Shown piece after piece: positions 1 to 8,093 of a stretch of 39,499 nt of DNA. The number at the start of each line of letters is the position of its first letter. The first letter of the stretch is position 1. The stretch lies in contig DASUGK010000061.1 of assembly GCA_036274075.1 (NCBI GenBank), forward strand, positions 1-39,499, given 5' to 3'. Below the pieces are notes generated by a model. It did not search any database. It was not told where the DNA came from and saw only the letters and a program-made list of their open reading frames with translations. This DNA comes from CADEED01 sp036274075. Its GTDB lineage: Bacteria; Pseudomonadota; Gammaproteobacteria; Steroidobacterales; Steroidobacteraceae. The translations under genes were made by a program, and so were the position numbers.

Positions 1-2568
1 GCGGCTGCCATTCCCCAGGGAGTGACCTGGGGTACACCGTGGCCGCGCGGCAAACTGAAGTCGGCCAGGCATTTCGCACTGCGCAATTCCTCGGGCCAAC
101 TACTGCCGCTGCAGAGCTGGCCCCTGGCGTACTGGCCGGACGGCTCGATGAAGTGGAGCGCCCACGCTCTGCCCCCGGCCGAGACCGGTGACGGACCTTT
201 CGAACTGGTCACGCAGCGCGGCGCGCCCGCGTTCGCGCGCAGCATCAGCGCGCGCGAAACCGCCAGCAGCATCGAGATCGACACCGGCGCCATCGTGTGC
301 CGCTTCGGACGAGCCGGCAGCCAGGTCATTTCGTCCGTCAGGCGTGAGGGCCGCGAGGCGCTGCGCAATGGCCGGCTGGTGCTGCTGTCGCAGGACCAGG
401 GATCGGGCGCGGACGACGTGCAGGTCCAGCAGCGGAAGTTCGAGAGTGTGGTCGAGAAGGTGGTGCTCGAACAGGGCGGCCCGGCACGCGCGGTGGTCAG
501 GGTGGAAGGCCGGCACGAACAAGGAGACCGACGCTGGCTGCCCTTCACGCTGCGTTTCTATTTCTACGCGGGCAGCGAGGCGCTGCGCGTCATGCACACC
601 ATCGTGTTCGACGGCGACGAATCGAAGGACTTCATCCGCGGCATCGGCCTGTGTTTCGACGTGCCCGCGGATGCCGAGCTGCATGACCGGCACGTGCGCT
701 TCGCCGGCGAAGACGACGGCCTGTTCGGCGAAGCGGTGCGTGGACTCACCGGCCTGCGCCGCGATCCGGGCGCGGCGGCACGCCAGGCACAGTTCGAAGG
801 CCAGGCAGTTCCGTCCATCGCGCCCGCGGTAAAAGACCTGCTGCAGTACGTCCCCGCCTTCGGTGACTGGACCTTGTTCCAGCCGAACGCTGACTCTTTC
901 ACGATTCGCAAGCGCACCGCCGACGGTCACGGCTGGCTGGACAGCGCACGCGGCCGCCGCGCCGGCGGACTCGGCTACTTCGGCGGACCTGCGGGCGGCG
1001 TCGCCTTCGGCATCCGCAATTTCTGGCAAAGCCACCCGGCGCAGATCGACATCCGCCATGCACAGACCGATCAGGCCACCGTCACGTTGTGGGTGTGGTC
1101 GCCCGATGCGCCGGCGATGGACCTGCGCTTCTACCACGACGGCCTCGGCCAGGACACTTACGAGAAGCAGTACGACGGCGGCCTCGCGATCACCTACGAG
1201 GATTACGAGCCGGGCTTCGGCACTCCGCTGGGCGTGGCGCGCACCAGCGAGATGACGTTGTGGATCCTGCCGGCGACGCCGTCGCGCGCGCGCCTCGTGC
1301 AACTGGCGCAGACGCTGTGCCAGCCGGCCGTGTTGGTGCCCACGCCTCAAACTACCGTCGACTCGGGTGTGTTCGGCCATGCCCTGTCGTTGCCGTCGCA
1401 GACGCCGGCGGAACATGCCGCGCTCGAGAAGGAGCTCGACTGGATGTTCGACTTCTACCGCGGCCAGCAGGAACAGCGGGGCTGGTACGGCTTCTGGAAT
1501 TACGGCGACGTCATGCACACCTACGACTTCGACCGCCACGTGTGGCGCTACGACGTGGGTGGTTATGCCTGGGACAACTCCGAGCTCGCCACCGACGTGT
1601 GGCTGTGGATGTACTTCCTGCGTACCGGCCGCGCCGACACCTTCCGCTTCGCCGAGGCGATGACGCGCCACACCGGCGAAGTGGACGTGCACCACCTCGG
1701 CCGCTTCGCGCCGCTGGGCTCGCGCCACAACGTGCAGCACTGGGGCTGCAGCGCCAAGCAGCTGCGCATCAGCACGGCGCTGAACCGGCGGTTCTACTAC
1801 TACCTCACCGCCGACGAACGCGTCGGCGACCTGATGCGCGCCCAGCTCGAGGCGGGGCGCACGCTGCGCACCATCCAGCCGGAACGCAAGCTCGCGGAGA
1901 CCGCCACGCGGCCCCGTATCGATCCCAACGGCGACTACGCCTGGCTGGGCTTCGGCACCGACTGGGGCTCGCTGGCGAGTGCCTGGCTCACCGAGTGGGA
2001 ACGCACGCGCGATCCGCTGTACCGCGGCCGCCTGCTCGCGAGCATGAAGACCATCGGCGCGCAGCCCCGCGGCTTCTTCACCGGCGGCGGGCGGATGCAC
2101 CTCGTGACCGGCGCCTTCGACATCTCGCGTGACGATAGCGTCAGCGTGTCGCACCTGTCCGCGGCCTTCGGCCTGCCCGAGGTCTGTGCCGAGCTGATCG
2201 AACTGCTGCCCGAGCCCGGGTTCGAGCGTGCCTGGCTGCAGTACTGCGAGCTCTACAACGCGCCGGCCGCCGAGCAGAAGGCCGCGCTCGGCGAGGAACT
2301 GCGCAACCTCAACCTGCAGCAGGGCCATGCACGCCTCACCGCGTTCGCGGCGCACCGCCGCAAGGACGCGAAACTCGCGGCGCGCGCGTGGCAGGAATTC
2401 AACGAAGGGCTCGCGGGTTACGGCCCGGGCCAGAAGTTCACCACGCAACGCATCGAGCCCCCGGCGGTGCTGGCCGCCGTCGACGAAGGCCCTGGGATTT
2501 CCACCAATTCCAGCGCGCAATGGGGACTCGCAGGCATCGTGTGCCTGGCGTACACGCGCTTTAAGTAA
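1..2568 (+). CDS. PL26 / PcRGLX-YetA-like exo-rhamnogalacturonan lyase, 5'-truncated
   Basis: The reading frame is open to the left edge, so the true start lies outside the window; a GTG at 22 falls inside the conserved N-terminal segment and is probably not the start. The motif VTWGTPWPRGKL near the edge is typical of the N-terminal RIFT-barrel domain of the PcRGLX/YetA family. A central beta-sandwich region follows, and then a helical toroid region rich in Trp, Tyr and His (FWNYGDVMHTYDFDRHVWRY, then HVQHWGCSAKQL). Family members cleave rhamnogalacturonan-I backbones from chain ends; substrate here is inferred. Any signal peptide would be upstream. A pectate lyase follows 135 bp later on the same strand, which supports a pectin-degradation role. 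A glycoside hydrolase with a similar toroid fold is the main alternative. Confidence 0.8.
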   Translation, partial: AAAIPQGVTWGTPWPRGKLKSARHFALRNSSGQLLPLQSWPLAYWPDGSMKWSAHALPPAETGDGPFELVTQRGAPAFARSISARETASSIEIDTGAIVCRFGRAGSQVISSVRREGREALRNGRLVLLSQDQGSGADDVQVQQRKFESVVEKVVLEQGGPARAVVRVEGRHEQGDRRWLPFTLRFYFYAGSEALRVMHTIVFDGDESKDFIRGIGLCFDVPADAELHDRHVRFAGEDDGLFGEAVRGLTGLRRDPGAAARQAQFEGQAVPSIAPAVKDLLQYVPAFGDWTLFQPNADSFTIRKRTADGHGWLDSARGRRAGGLGYFGGPAGGVAFGIRNFWQSHPAQIDIRHAQTDQATVTLWVWSPDAPAMDLRFYHDGLGQDTYEKQYDGGLAITYEDYEPGFGTPLGVARTSEMTLWILPATPSRARLVQLAQTLCQPAVLVPTPQTTVDSGVFGHALSLPSQTPAEHAALEKELDWMFDFYRGQQEQRGWYGFWNYGDVMHTYDFDRHVWRYDVGGYAWDNSELATDVWLWMYFLRTGRADTFRFAEAMTRHTGEVDVHHLGRFAPLGSRHNVQHWGCSAKQLRISTALNRRFYYYLTADERVGDLMRAQLEAGRTLRTIQPERKLAETATRPRIDPNGDYAWLGFGTDWGSLASAWLTEWERTRDPLYRGRLLASMKTIGAQPRGFFTGGGRMHLVTGAFDISRDDSVSVSHLSAAFGLPEVCAELIELLPEPGFERAWLQYCELYNAPAAEQKAALGEELRNLNLQQGHARLTAFAAHRRKDAKLAARAWQEFNEGLAGYGPGQKFTTQRIEPPAVLAAVDEGPGISTNSSAQWGLAGIVCLAYTRFK

Positions 2569-2690
2569 ATCCCGCGGGTTGACGCGAACCCGGTTTTTCC
2601 CCAGTATGACACCGGTAGCAATTCCGGCGGTTGCGCCGGGTTGCGGCCGACAAGAACGACGAAAGACAACGACGACGAAAAATTCGGGAC

Positions 2691-2697
2691 AAGGGGG
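2691..2697 (+). promoter_or_regulatory. Ribosome binding site selecting ATG 2704
   Basis: AAGGGGG ends six bases before ATG 2704. It directly abuts the in-frame ATG at 2698, which is too close to use it, so the second ATG is the better start. That choice also gives a compact lipoprotein signal peptide. Confidence 0.6.
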
Positions 2698-2703
2698 ATG
2701 GCG

Positions 2704-5472
2704 ATGAAGGGTTTCTCTTCAACCGCGCGCCTGTGGGTGCTTGCGCTCTGCGTTTCGGGAACGATCACGGGCTGCAAGAAGGCCGATGCACCGGTGTTCA
2801 GCCCGCTCCCGGGCATCTACACGGAGACACAGTACGTCTCCATGACCTCGGCGAGCCTCGCCGCCACGATCGTCTACACCACTGACGGCAGTGCTCCGGG
2901 CTGCATCAAGCAGCATGGGACCATCTACTCCGCGCCCGTGGCCGTGACCGCCGACACCACGTTGCGCGCCATGGCCTGCGCACCATTGCGCGCCGAGAGC
3001 ACCATCACCAGCGGCGCCTATGTCATCCGCCCCCCGGCCGCCGCGCCCGTGTTCGACCCGGCGCCCGGCGCCTACACCGGCGCGCAGCACATCACGCTGA
3101 CCTCGGCCACGCCGGGCGCCAGCTTCCGCTACTCCACCGACGGCCAGGACCCGGTGTGCGGCGGCAACTTCGCGTACGAGGGGCCGGTCGAGATCAGCAA
3201 TTCGCTGACGCTCAAGGCCGTGGCCTGCGCCAGCGGCTTCTCCGACAGCCCGGTCACCAGCGGCGGCTACGACATCACCATCCCGCCGGCGGAATCGGTG
3301 TGGAAGGCCGTCGATTTCAACAACGCCCCGAACATCGCCGCGGGCACGCACAGCACCAACGAGGCCGGCGATGCGCTGAACATCTCCGGCCGCGGCAAGG
3401 TGGAGAGCACGCAGCAGGTGTTCCACTACGTCTACACGAAGATCACGGGTGACTTCGTGTTCACCGCGCGGCTCGATGGCGTCGACTTCGCCGGCCTCAC
3501 GAGCAATCAGGGACGCGCCGCCCTGCTGCTGACGCCGGACATCACCGCGACGGGTACTAACTTCATCTACGGATCCGCGATGTTCAACGCGTCGACGAGT
3601 CCGTTCGGCCGCAGTCATCGCCTGGCCGCGGGCAGCAACAATTCGAACAGCTCCATCAGCGGCGTCACCGGCACGGGAGAGCGTTATCTCAGGCTCACGC
3701 GCGTCGGCAACACCTATACCGCGGCGGGTTCGCTCGATGGTGGCGTGTCCTATGTCGCGGCGTCCACGCAAACGTTCGCCGCCGGCCTGCCGGAAGAAGT
3801 GTTCGTCGGCTTCGCGATCAGCTCGAGCAGCAACACCGTGGCCGCGTCGGCCACGTTCAGCGACGTGCAGATCCGCGATCCCTCGGGCAACCTGCTGGTC
3901 GCACCGAACGCGTTCACGGGCGAGATCGGCACGCCGACGGAAGGCGGAGGCACTCCGATCCCGCCGGCGGGTCCGACGCAGCCGGAAGACCTGTCCCGCG
4001 GCGCCACGCCACCCGAACCGGCGCTGGTCGGTGACGCGTTCCGCTACGACCTCGAAGGTTACGCGGCCGGTGCGGTCACCGGGAGCGGCAACATTCCCGA
4101 GGACGACCCGCGGTACCGCAAGGTGACCACGGCCACCGAGCTCGTCGCCGCGCTCAAGGACGCCAAGGCCTCCGGCGCGAACCCCGTGAAAGTCATCGAG
4201 ATCCTCAATGACCTCAACATGGGCTACAACGAGGTCGGCACGCTGCTGACGTCCCAGCCCGGCAACCCGCTGCGCGCCAACCTGCCGGCCATCAAGCACC
4301 CTGCACTCATCGCGAGCGGCGTCACGCTGCTCGACATCCAGGACTTCAACGGCCTGACCATCTACTCGAAGAATGGCGCCACCATCCGCCACGCCGAGTT
4401 CAACATCAAGAACGGCACCAACCTGATCCTGCGCAACCTGAAGTTCGACGAGCTCTGGGAGTGGGACGAAGGGACGCGCGGCGCGTACGACACCAATGAC
4501 TGGGACTTCGTCACCATTGGCGACGGCGGCGGCGTGACCTCGGGCATCTGGGTGGATCACTGCACCTTCACCAAGGCCTACGACGGCGTGCTCGACATCA
4601 AGAAGGGCGCGAGCAACATCACCGTCTCGTGGAGCGAGGTGACGCCGGCGGCCACGGGACCTGGCAGCTTCGTGCAACAGCAGTTCGACGCGCTGGAATC
4701 GAACCGCGCCGGCAACGTGATGTACAACCTGCTGCGCACCTACTTCTCGCAGGAGCAGGTCGTGGCGATCTCGCTGCCACAGAAGAAAGGCCACCTGATC
4801 GGCTCGACCAACCTCGAAGGCCTGGCCAGCTACACCGTCACGCTGCATCACAACCTTTACCGGGACCTGCAGGACCGCATGCCGCGCCTGCGCGGCGGCG
4901 ACGTGCACGCCTGGAACCTGTTCATCGACAGCTCCAACGCGCGTATCGTGAAAGCCATGCGCGACGAGGTCGTGGCGGCGAATACGCCGCTCGCGGCGCA
5001 GCTCGCCTCGACCTACAGCTTCGGTATCACCTCGAATGGCGCGATCTCGACCGAAGGTGGCGCCGTGCAGGTCGAGGAGAGCGTGTTCTGGGGCGTGCTC
5101 ACGCCGTTCCGCAACAACCAGACCGACGTGAACAACCCGGCGTTCACCGGCGCGATCCGCGGCACCCACATTCAGCACATATTGCTCGCGACCGACACGC
5201 AGTTCATGCCCGAGGCCTCGCAGCAGTCGACGTTCGAGGATCGCGGGCTCACCTGGGCCACGTGGCAGGGCGACAGCGATGACCCGCTGAGCACGCTCGG
5301 GCCGTCGCAGGCGCCGCAGGTGCCATTCGTGTGGCACAACGGTGGCGGACCGGCTTACCTGTATTCGAAGGATCCGGTGGCCGGGCTGGGAGCCCTGCTC
5401 TCAGGCCCGCAGGGCGCGGGTGCAGGCAAGATCGGCCTGACTACCGGGCAGTGGCTGAACGTGGCGAACTGA
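2704..5472 (+). CDS. PL1 pectate lyase lipoprotein with two chitobiase-C-type domains
   Basis: This 922-residue protein starts with a lipoprotein signal (ITGC, Cys24). Two related beta-sandwich repeats follow at about 29-108 and 112-188, each with a YTTDGS/YSTDGQ core as in CHB_HEX_C_1 domains. Residues about 190-395 resemble a DUF1349/concanavalin-like domain, followed by a Pro/Gly-rich linker. The C-terminal half is a PL1 pectate lyase beta-helix: IWVDHCTFTKAYDGVLDIKK, SNITVSW, and the family signature DRMPRLRGGDVHAWN carrying the catalytic-site arginine region. It probably cleaves polygalacturonate by beta-elimination at the cell surface. It sits behind a rhamnogalacturonan lyase, which suggests joint pectin attack. 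Its end is 4 bp from the convergent amidohydrolase. Confidence 0.9.
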   Translation: MKGFSSTARLWVLALCVSGTITGCKKADAPVFSPLPGIYTETQYVSMTSASLAATIVYTTDGSAPGCIKQHGTIYSAPVAVTADTTLRAMACAPLRAESTITSGAYVIRPPAAAPVFDPAPGAYTGAQHITLTSATPGASFRYSTDGQDPVCGGNFAYEGPVEISNSLTLKAVACASGFSDSPVTSGGYDITIPPAESVWKAVDFNNAPNIAAGTHSTNEAGDALNISGRGKVESTQQVFHYVYTKITGDFVFTARLDGVDFAGLTSNQGRAALLLTPDITATGTNFIYGSAMFNASTSPFGRSHRLAAGSNNSNSSISGVTGTGERYLRLTRVGNTYTAAGSLDGGVSYVAASTQTFAAGLPEEVFVGFAISSSSNTVAASATFSDVQIRDPSGNLLVAPNAFTGEIGTPTEGGGTPIPPAGPTQPEDLSRGATPPEPALVGDAFRYDLEGYAAGAVTGSGNIPEDDPRYRKVTTATELVAALKDAKASGANPVKVIEILNDLNMGYNEVGTLLTSQPGNPLRANLPAIKHPALIASGVTLLDIQDFNGLTIYSKNGATIRHAEFNIKNGTNLILRNLKFDELWEWDEGTRGAYDTNDWDFVTIGDGGGVTSGIWVDHCTFTKAYDGVLDIKKGASNITVSWSEVTPAATGPGSFVQQQFDALESNRAGNVMYNLLRTYFSQEQVVAISLPQKKGHLIGSTNLEGLASYTVTLHHNLYRDLQDRMPRLRGGDVHAWNLFIDSSNARIVKAMRDEVVAANTPLAAQLASTYSFGITSNGAISTEGGAVQVEESVFWGVLTPFRNNQTDVNNPAFTGAIRGTHIQHILLATDTQFMPEASQQSTFEDRGLTWATWQGDSDDPLSTLGPSQAPQVPFVWHNGGGPAYLYSKDPVAGLGALLSGPQGAGAGKIGLTTGQWLNVAN

Positions 5473-5476
5473 CGCG

Positions 5477-6790
5477 TCAACTGGCTGGAGACGGTCTCCA
5501 GTGTGGCCGTTCTATTCGGAATCCGTTCTTCCAGATCTCCTGGATACGCAGCGTGTCCTCGATATGCCGTGTCGGATCGCCGTATACGAGCGTCAGATCG
5601 GCTCGCGCACCTGCTTTCACGCGGCCGCGATCGGGAATCGCGAAAACCTGCGCCGGCAGGGAAGTGGCTGCCGACAGCGCCTCTTCCGGCGTGAATCCGG
5701 CTTTCACGAGATTGGCGATCTCAGAATGGATGGACACGCCATGCGCCGTGCCCGGCGCCGGGGCATCCGTGCCCGCAACTATCGGCACACCGGCGGCGTG
5801 CAGTCGTCGCGCCGACTCCAGCGCGCGCTCGAAATCGCCGGCATGGATCAATGGTGAGGTCATACGCAGCGAGCGCTCCTGCCCGGCCGACAACAAGCCG
5901 GGCTGGGGAGAGGTCGCTCGCCCGCCCACGTCCAACAGCGACAAGGTCGAAACGAAGAACACGCGCTTTTCCCTGGCGGTGCGTACGAATTCCTCGCCGG
6001 CGGGTGCGTCCACGAAGATGTGCGCCAGACCGCTCGCGCCGCAGCGGACAGCCGTCAGGGCGTTCGACTGCGAAGTGGCGTGCGCGATCGATAGTTTGCC
6101 CTGCGCCCGCGCCGCAGCGATGACCGCGCATGCCTCATCCGGCGTGACCGTGGGAAGCGGATGTCCCGGATCCAGGGCCGCGTTGTCTTCGATGATGAGC
6201 TTGATGAAATCCGAACCCTCCGCGATGCGCGCAGGTACGAATACGCCGGCGGGCACACCCGCGGTCAGCCTCGGGAGATTCTCCGGGACCCATTGGTTAG
6301 GATGTCCGCCGGGCACGGACACCCCGATGCCGGCCGACCAGGTATCCGCTTCCGCCACTCGAGCGACGGATTCGCGCTGCACTCGCCACTTCGTGAAGTC
6401 GGCGTTCGTGTTGAACATGTCGAGCTCGGTGGTGACCCCAAAGCGCAGCGCATCCGCCTGCGCACCCGGGAAGACGTGAACATGAGAATCGATGAAACCC
6501 GGCAGCAGGGTCTTGCCTGAGCCGTCGATGACCTCGAACCCCCTGGGAATCGGCGCGTCGGGTCCGAGGGCGTGAACGCGTCCTTCGCGCACGACGACGT
6601 TTGCGCGCTCCACGGTCTTCTCGCCGTCGAATACGCGAACATTGCGGATCGCAAAGCTGTTGTCACCCGGGGCCGGAGCGGCCGCCTGTGTACCCCAGGC
6701 AATCGACAGCAAACACAGCGCGAAATGGATTCCCACGAGCAGCAAAGATGCGCCAGGGGCCGCCGCCGTCGCAATGCTGCTCGATTCCAT
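5477..6790 (-). CDS. Secreted metal-dependent amidohydrolase (imidazolonepropionase/prolidase-like)
   Basis: From ATG 6790 the 437-residue protein has a hydrophobic export signal (about residues 14-38). The frame is open to 6931, but the extra 47 residues are low-complexity and do not look like a domain, so the downstream Met was chosen. Metal ligands of the amidohydrolase superfamily are all visible: HVH (His103, His105) after LLPGFIDS, Lys197 in FIKLIIED, His237 in IAHATS, His257 in LAHIFVD, and Asp342 in AGTDAP. The C-terminal beta-sandwich ending KAGARADLTLVYGDP is typical. The family hydrolyses amide or ester bonds in cyclic or peptide substrates; substrate here cannot be told. It is divergent from the next gene (115 bp apart) and convergent with the pectate lyase, so membership of the pectin locus is doubtful. 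Confidence 0.88.
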   Translation of the reverse strand: MESSSIATAAAPGASLLLVGIHFALCLLSIAWGTQAAAPAPGDNSFAIRNVRVFDGEKTVERANVVVREGRVHALGPDAPIPRGFEVIDGSGKTLLPGFIDSHVHVFPGAQADALRFGVTTELDMFNTNADFTKWRVQRESVARVAEADTWSAGIGVSVPGGHPNQWVPENLPRLTAGVPAGVFVPARIAEGSDFIKLIIEDNAALDPGHPLPTVTPDEACAVIAAARAQGKLSIAHATSQSNALTAVRCGASGLAHIFVDAPAGEEFVRTAREKRVFFVSTLSLLDVGGRATSPQPGLLSAGQERSLRMTSPLIHAGDFERALESARRLHAAGVPIVAGTDAPAPGTAHGVSIHSEIANLVKAGFTPEEALSAATSLPAQVFAIPDRGRVKAGARADLTLVYGDPTRHIEDTLRIQEIWKNGFRIERPHWRPSPAS

Positions 6791-6893
6791 CGGCGGTGTT
6801 CCCGGCCGGAACGTCGCTCGCCCGCCGGACTGGTGGTTCCGCCAGGCGCCGAAACTGTGAGCCAGTGCTGGCGCGCCCGCGGGATAAGGCGCA

Positions 6894-6899
6894 TATAAC
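6894..6899 (+). promoter_or_regulatory. Possible -10 element of a leaderless gene
   Basis: TATAAC differs from the consensus -10 hexamer in one base and ends six bases before ATG 6906, so transcription would begin at or next to the start codon. No Shine-Dalgarno sequence precedes this ATG. I see no good -35 hexamer. Confidence 0.35.
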
Positions 6900-6905
6900 G
6901 CTGCC

Positions 6906-8066
6906 ATGAAACGGGCAAACCGGTTGTTCATGGCCTACCTGCTGGCCGCCTGCGCGATGGCGCAGGCGGCCGACAATACCCCGCAGCGTCGCGAGGCCGC
7001 CGACAAGTTCGGCGCAGAGATCGAGCGGGCGTTCAACGAGCGGGATCGCAAGGCGCTCAACGCCATGATCGACCTGCATGCGCTGGCGACACGCGCCGCG
7101 GAATACCAGGGGCTGACCGGCGCCGAGGAACAGGGTTTCGTCAAGGGGGCCGAGTCCAAGGGCCTCGCGCCACTGATCGACAGCTACTTCAAGGCCCTCG
7201 ACACCAGCAAGGGCAAGGTCACGTACATGCGCGTGACCAACCAGAAGCCGCCGCGCGCGCTGGTCCGGTTCGAGCTGGGCAACCAGGGCTTCAACTATGC
7301 CGAGTACGTGCTGCACACCGATGCGGCCGGCAGGACGCGCGCGGTCGACTGGTTCCAGCTCACCACCGGCGATCTCATGAGCGTCACGCTCGGCGGCATC
7401 GGCCAGATGTTCTCCGGTGCGAATGCCAGCCTGTTCGAGCGCATGTTCAGCGGTGAAAACATCAGCCGCGAGGACGTCGCGAACCTGTCGAAGATCGGAG
7501 ACCTGTACCGCAACGGCAAGTACGCCGAGGCGCTGGTGATCTTCAAGAACCTGCAGGAACCGCTCGCCAGCTCGCGCATCCTGTTGTCGGCGCGCGCCAC
7601 GGCGGCCTCGTATGCGAACTTGCCGGACGAATACGACGCGGCGCTGGCAAAACTCGCGTCGAAACATGCGGACGACCCGGCCGCCACGTTCATGCTGATC
7701 GACTACCACTTCAAGCGTCAGGACGTTCCCAAGGTGCTCAAGTCCATCGACACCATGGAGAAACGCGTGGGCGTGGACGGCGTGACGCGCATGCTGCGGG
7801 CCTCCGCGTACATGCTCGGCAACGATCTCGAGAACGCGCTGAAGTGCGCCGACGAGGCGATCGCGCTCGAATCCGACCTGCTGGCCGCGCAGGACACGCG
7901 CGCCACGCTGCTGGTGCAGCTCGGCCGCTTCAAGGAGGCGGTTGCAGCGTACAAGGCCATGGAGACGCAGTTCGGCTTCCAGTTCACGCGCGACATCTTC
8001 ACCGCCGACCCGGTCTTCAAGCAGTTCGTCGCCTCGCCCGCGTTCGCGGCGTGGCTGCCGGAGTGA
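6906..8066 (+). CDS. Exported helical-repeat (TPR-like) protein of unknown function
   Basis: The 386-residue product has a signal peptide ending near AMAQAADN (about residue 22). Residues 25-180 form a mixed alpha/beta region with no family I can name (FGAEIERAFNERDRKALNAM, then VDWFQLTTGDLMS). Residues about 190-380 are helical with TPR-like spacing: DLYRNGKYAEALVIFKNL, YMLGNDLENALKCADEAI and LVQLGRFKEAVAAYKAME. It is likely periplasmic. It stands alone between a divergent amidohydrolase and a convergent RND pump gene ending 27 bp away. The start has no ribosome binding site but a plausible -10 box sits right before it. A role as a protein-interaction scaffold is only inferred from the repeats. 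Confidence 0.85.
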   Translation: MKRANRLFMAYLLAACAMAQAADNTPQRREAADKFGAEIERAFNERDRKALNAMIDLHALATRAAEYQGLTGAEEQGFVKGAESKGLAPLIDSYFKALDTSKGKVTYMRVTNQKPPRALVRFELGNQGFNYAEYVLHTDAAGRTRAVDWFQLTTGDLMSVTLGGIGQMFSGANASLFERMFSGENISREDVANLSKIGDLYRNGKYAEALVIFKNLQEPLASSRILLSARATAASYANLPDEYDAALAKLASKHADDPAATFMLIDYHFKRQDVPKVLKSIDTMEKRVGVDGVTRMLRASAYMLGNDLENALKCADEAIALESDLLAAQDTRATLLVQLGRFKEAVAAYKAMETQFGFQFTRDIFTADPVFKQFVASPAFAAWLPE

Positions 8067-8093
8067 TTCAGGCAGCCACGTGAACCTGGCTTG

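Noticed and set aside
100..2520. Minus-strand open frame of 806 codons opposite the PL26-like gene
   Set aside because: Low-complexity Arg/Ala/Val composition without motifs; the plus-strand frame has clear family motifs.
2719..5337. Minus-strand open frame of 872 codons opposite the pectate lyase
   Set aside because: Arg/Gly/Val-rich shadow; the plus strand carries the PL1 signatures.
8067..8093. Possible terminator GCAGCCA/TGGCTTGC between convergent genes
   Set aside because: Only a short imperfect stem and no T-tract.
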